From: Phytohabitans suffuscus
GTDB taxonomy: Bacteria > Actinomycetota > Actinomycetes > Mycobacteriales > Micromonosporaceae
DNA length: 64,000 bases
Direction of reading: 5' to 3'
NCBI RefSeq assembly: GCF_011764565.1
Contig: NZ_AP022871.1
Span: 7,812,320-7,876,319 of the forward strand
Shown here one piece after another: positions 62,561 to 64,000 of the stretch (the first letter of the stretch is position 1; every line of letters starts with the position of its first letter). Made by a program: the position numbers and the translations under genes. The notes under the pieces were generated by a model. It ran no database searches. It saw only the letters and a program-made list of their open reading frames with translations, and was not told the origin of the DNA.

Positions 62561-63912
62561 CACGGTGTGCTCGGGACCGGCAGGGCGCGCAGCGCCCGCA
62601 GCAGGCCCGCCCCCACCGCGTACGTGACCAGGGCGGCGGCGGGCACACCGAGGGCGTAGTGGCCGGACTGCGGGGCCAGGTTGTTCTGCAGCAGGCCCGC
62701 CGTGACCGCGGCGTACGCGGCGACGGTCAGCGGCACGCCGGACACCGGGCCGGTCAGGGCGACCGCCAACCCGGACGGCCGGCCGGCGCTGCCGCGTCCG
62801 CGCCGGCGCCCGCGTGCCTCGACCGACCCGAAGACCGCGACCAGGACGGCCAGCGCGACCAGGCACATGGCCAGCCAGGGCAGGCGCCACAGCCACCAGG
62901 CCGGGGTCGCCACCGTGGGCGTCGGCAGCCGGTGCAGCGCGAGGAGCGCCCCGACCACCAGCAGCACGGCGCTCATGTGCCACAGGAAGATCGTGAACAC
63001 GACACCGTTGAGGGCGGTCACGCCGCCCCACGGTCGTCGCCGGTGCAGCCACCGCTCGGCCGGGCCGCGCAGCGTCAGCACGAGGCCGAGCTGGAACGTC
63101 GTGGTGGCCAGCAGCGCCAGGGTCGGCGGCGACGCGTTGTGCGGCTCCTGCCCGGCCACGTCGATCATGCTCACGGGGTAGGGCCCGGGCACGGTCAAAA
63201 GCACCACCGCCGCCAGGCCGCCGGCCAGTACACACGCCCAGACCCGGGGGCGGAAGCCGAGCCGCCCGTCCCGCCAGAAGAAGCCGACCTGGTGGATCGC
63301 CAGCCAGCCGAAGACGTAGCTGCCCGAGCCGAGGCTGGCCATCCCGTGGAAGCGCGCGAGGTCTCCGAGCCCCACCAGGACGACCAGCGCCGCGAGCGCC
63401 CACCAACCGAAACGCCGGTGGAGGCGGTACATCAGCGGGGCCAGCACCACGACGATCAGGTACGCGCCCAGGAACCACAACGGGATCGACGCGGCCCACA
63501 CCGCGTGCCGGACGAGGGCGGGATCCGTGCCCAAGAGGCGGGCGATGCCGGCGCCGGCCGCGAACACGGCCAGGAGCACGGTCGTCGGCGGTACCAGGCG
63601 GCCGCCGCGGTCCTGCAGCCAGGTCACCGCGACACCGCCGCGGCGGCGGTGGGACGCGAGCGACGCCGCGTTCGCGTAGCCGCCCACGACGAAGAACACC
63701 GGCACCACCTGGACCAACCAGGTGATCGGGAACGCCCACGACAGCGAGTCGAGCGCCGAACGGCCGGTCAGCTGGCCGCGGTGGTCGTACGTGATCACGC
63801 TGATCAACCAGTGCCCCAACACCACCGTGACGATCGACAGCACCCGCAGCAGGTCGACGTACCGCTCCCGTGAGGCGGGCGTACGGTCGGCCAGCTCGCG
63901 GCTACCCCACAC
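62560..63912 (-). CDS. Acyltransferase family (type 3) membrane protein
   Basis: A 450-residue integral membrane protein with about ten helices. It has the acyltransferase-3 signature RYVDLLRVLSIVTVVLGHWLI near the N-terminus (His of LGHW likely catalytic), then WLVQVVPVFFVVGGYANAASL, SIPLWFLGAYLIVVVLAPLMYRLHRRFGWW and a C-terminal NGVVFTIFLWHMSAVLL. The family transfers acyl groups to lipids, glycans or antibiotics outside the membrane. It starts at a GTG; nothing is evident in the 88 bases upstream to the window end. Confidence 0.85.
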   Translation of the reverse strand: MWGSRELADRTPASRERYVDLLRVLSIVTVVLGHWLISVITYDHRGQLTGRSALDSLSWAFPITWLVQVVPVFFVVGGYANAASLASHRRRGGVAVTWLQDRGGRLVPPTTVLLAVFAAGAGIARLLGTDPALVRHAVWAASIPLWFLGAYLIVVVLAPLMYRLHRRFGWWALAALVVLVGLGDLARFHGMASLGSGSYVFGWLAIHQVGFFWRDGRLGFRPRVWACVLAGGLAAVVLLTVPGPYPVSMIDVAGQEPHNASPPTLALLATTTFQLGLVLTLRGPAERWLHRRRPWGGVTALNGVVFTIFLWHMSAVLLVVGALLALHRLPTPTVATPAWWLWRLPWLAMCLVALAVLVAVFGSVEARGRRRGRGSAGRPSGLAVALTGPVSGVPLTVAAYAAVTAGLLQNNLAPQSGHYALGVPAAALVTYAVGAGLLRALRALPVPSTP

Positions 63913-64000
63913 AGGCGATGGGCGTCAGGCCGGGCATGCCCTCATGAAACAGGCCCTGGCGAGGAACGGCCGCGCGTTCGGCGTATCGCGGGGCCGGCCC

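Overview
The window is very GC-rich with dense, mostly operonic genes, GTG/TTG starts, FHA/Ser-Thr kinase signalling, a Tat/Sec secretome and LacI/GntR/IclR/MarR-type control. This fits a filamentous actinobacterium, most likely Micromonosporaceae (a Phytohabitans-like genome would fit; genus is a guess). No tRNA, rRNA, CRISPR, phage or transposase was seen.

Layout. 0-0.5 kb: a TetR fragment and a cupin fragment abut at a rearrangement junction. 0.5-6 kb: secreted proteins, a lysyl-oxidase-like protein, a three-gene RHH regulator/ABC-2 exporter operon and an SRPBCC protein. 6.4-8.7 kb: a secreted GH127-type beta-L-arabinofuranosidase behind two operator-like palindromes. 8.8-12.3 kb: a persulfide-handling locus (CstR/CsoR-like sensor, MBL-rhodanese, rhodanese, TauE) with two CsoR-type operators. 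12.3-19 kb: BaxI/Spo0M-like operon, MerR, Clp-N-like proteins, an FHA protein, and a membrane Ser/Thr kinase with a lytic-transglycosylase-like ectodomain.

19.1-54.7 kb is one large catabolic island and the most interesting part. It has two long paralogs of the UGSC (seleno)protein family, both with Cys in place of Sec (CGSC at residues 98-101), each fused to a large domain I do not recognise. Around them are a NifU-like mini-protein with CPEC, a thioredoxin, a thioredoxin reductase, a two-subunit TPP decarboxylase, an RraA-like aldolase, an aldehyde dehydrogenase, a cyclase-family hydrolase, a hydroxyacid dehydrogenase, three MmgE/PrpD proteins, three enoyl-CoA hydratases, a CoA transferase, an HMG-CoA lyase, a crotonyl-CoA carboxylase/reductase-like enzyme, an ADP-forming acyl-CoA synthetase, two ABC importers and an MFS exporter. 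A MarR-type palindrome (TTGCTTGC-NN-GCAAGCAA) recurs at four promoters of the island. A second palindrome (TTTCG-N5-CGAAA) occurs at both divergent promoters at 48.9-49.2 kb. I infer a regulated, thioredoxin-driven reductive/acyl-CoA pathway for an unknown substrate, possibly mechanistically related to GrdB-type reductases.

54.7-64 kb: a repeat-rich spacer, CBS and universal-stress proteins, an MgtA-type ATPase, a P1B ATPase with a hemerythrin-like tail, and an acyltransferase. Eight genes between 35.7 and 57.9 kb carry one missing base each, always in or beside a short C/G run, and each returns to a multiple of three if one base is added. This looks like a base-calling artefact rather than decay, so those genes are described as if intact although typed as frameshifted.
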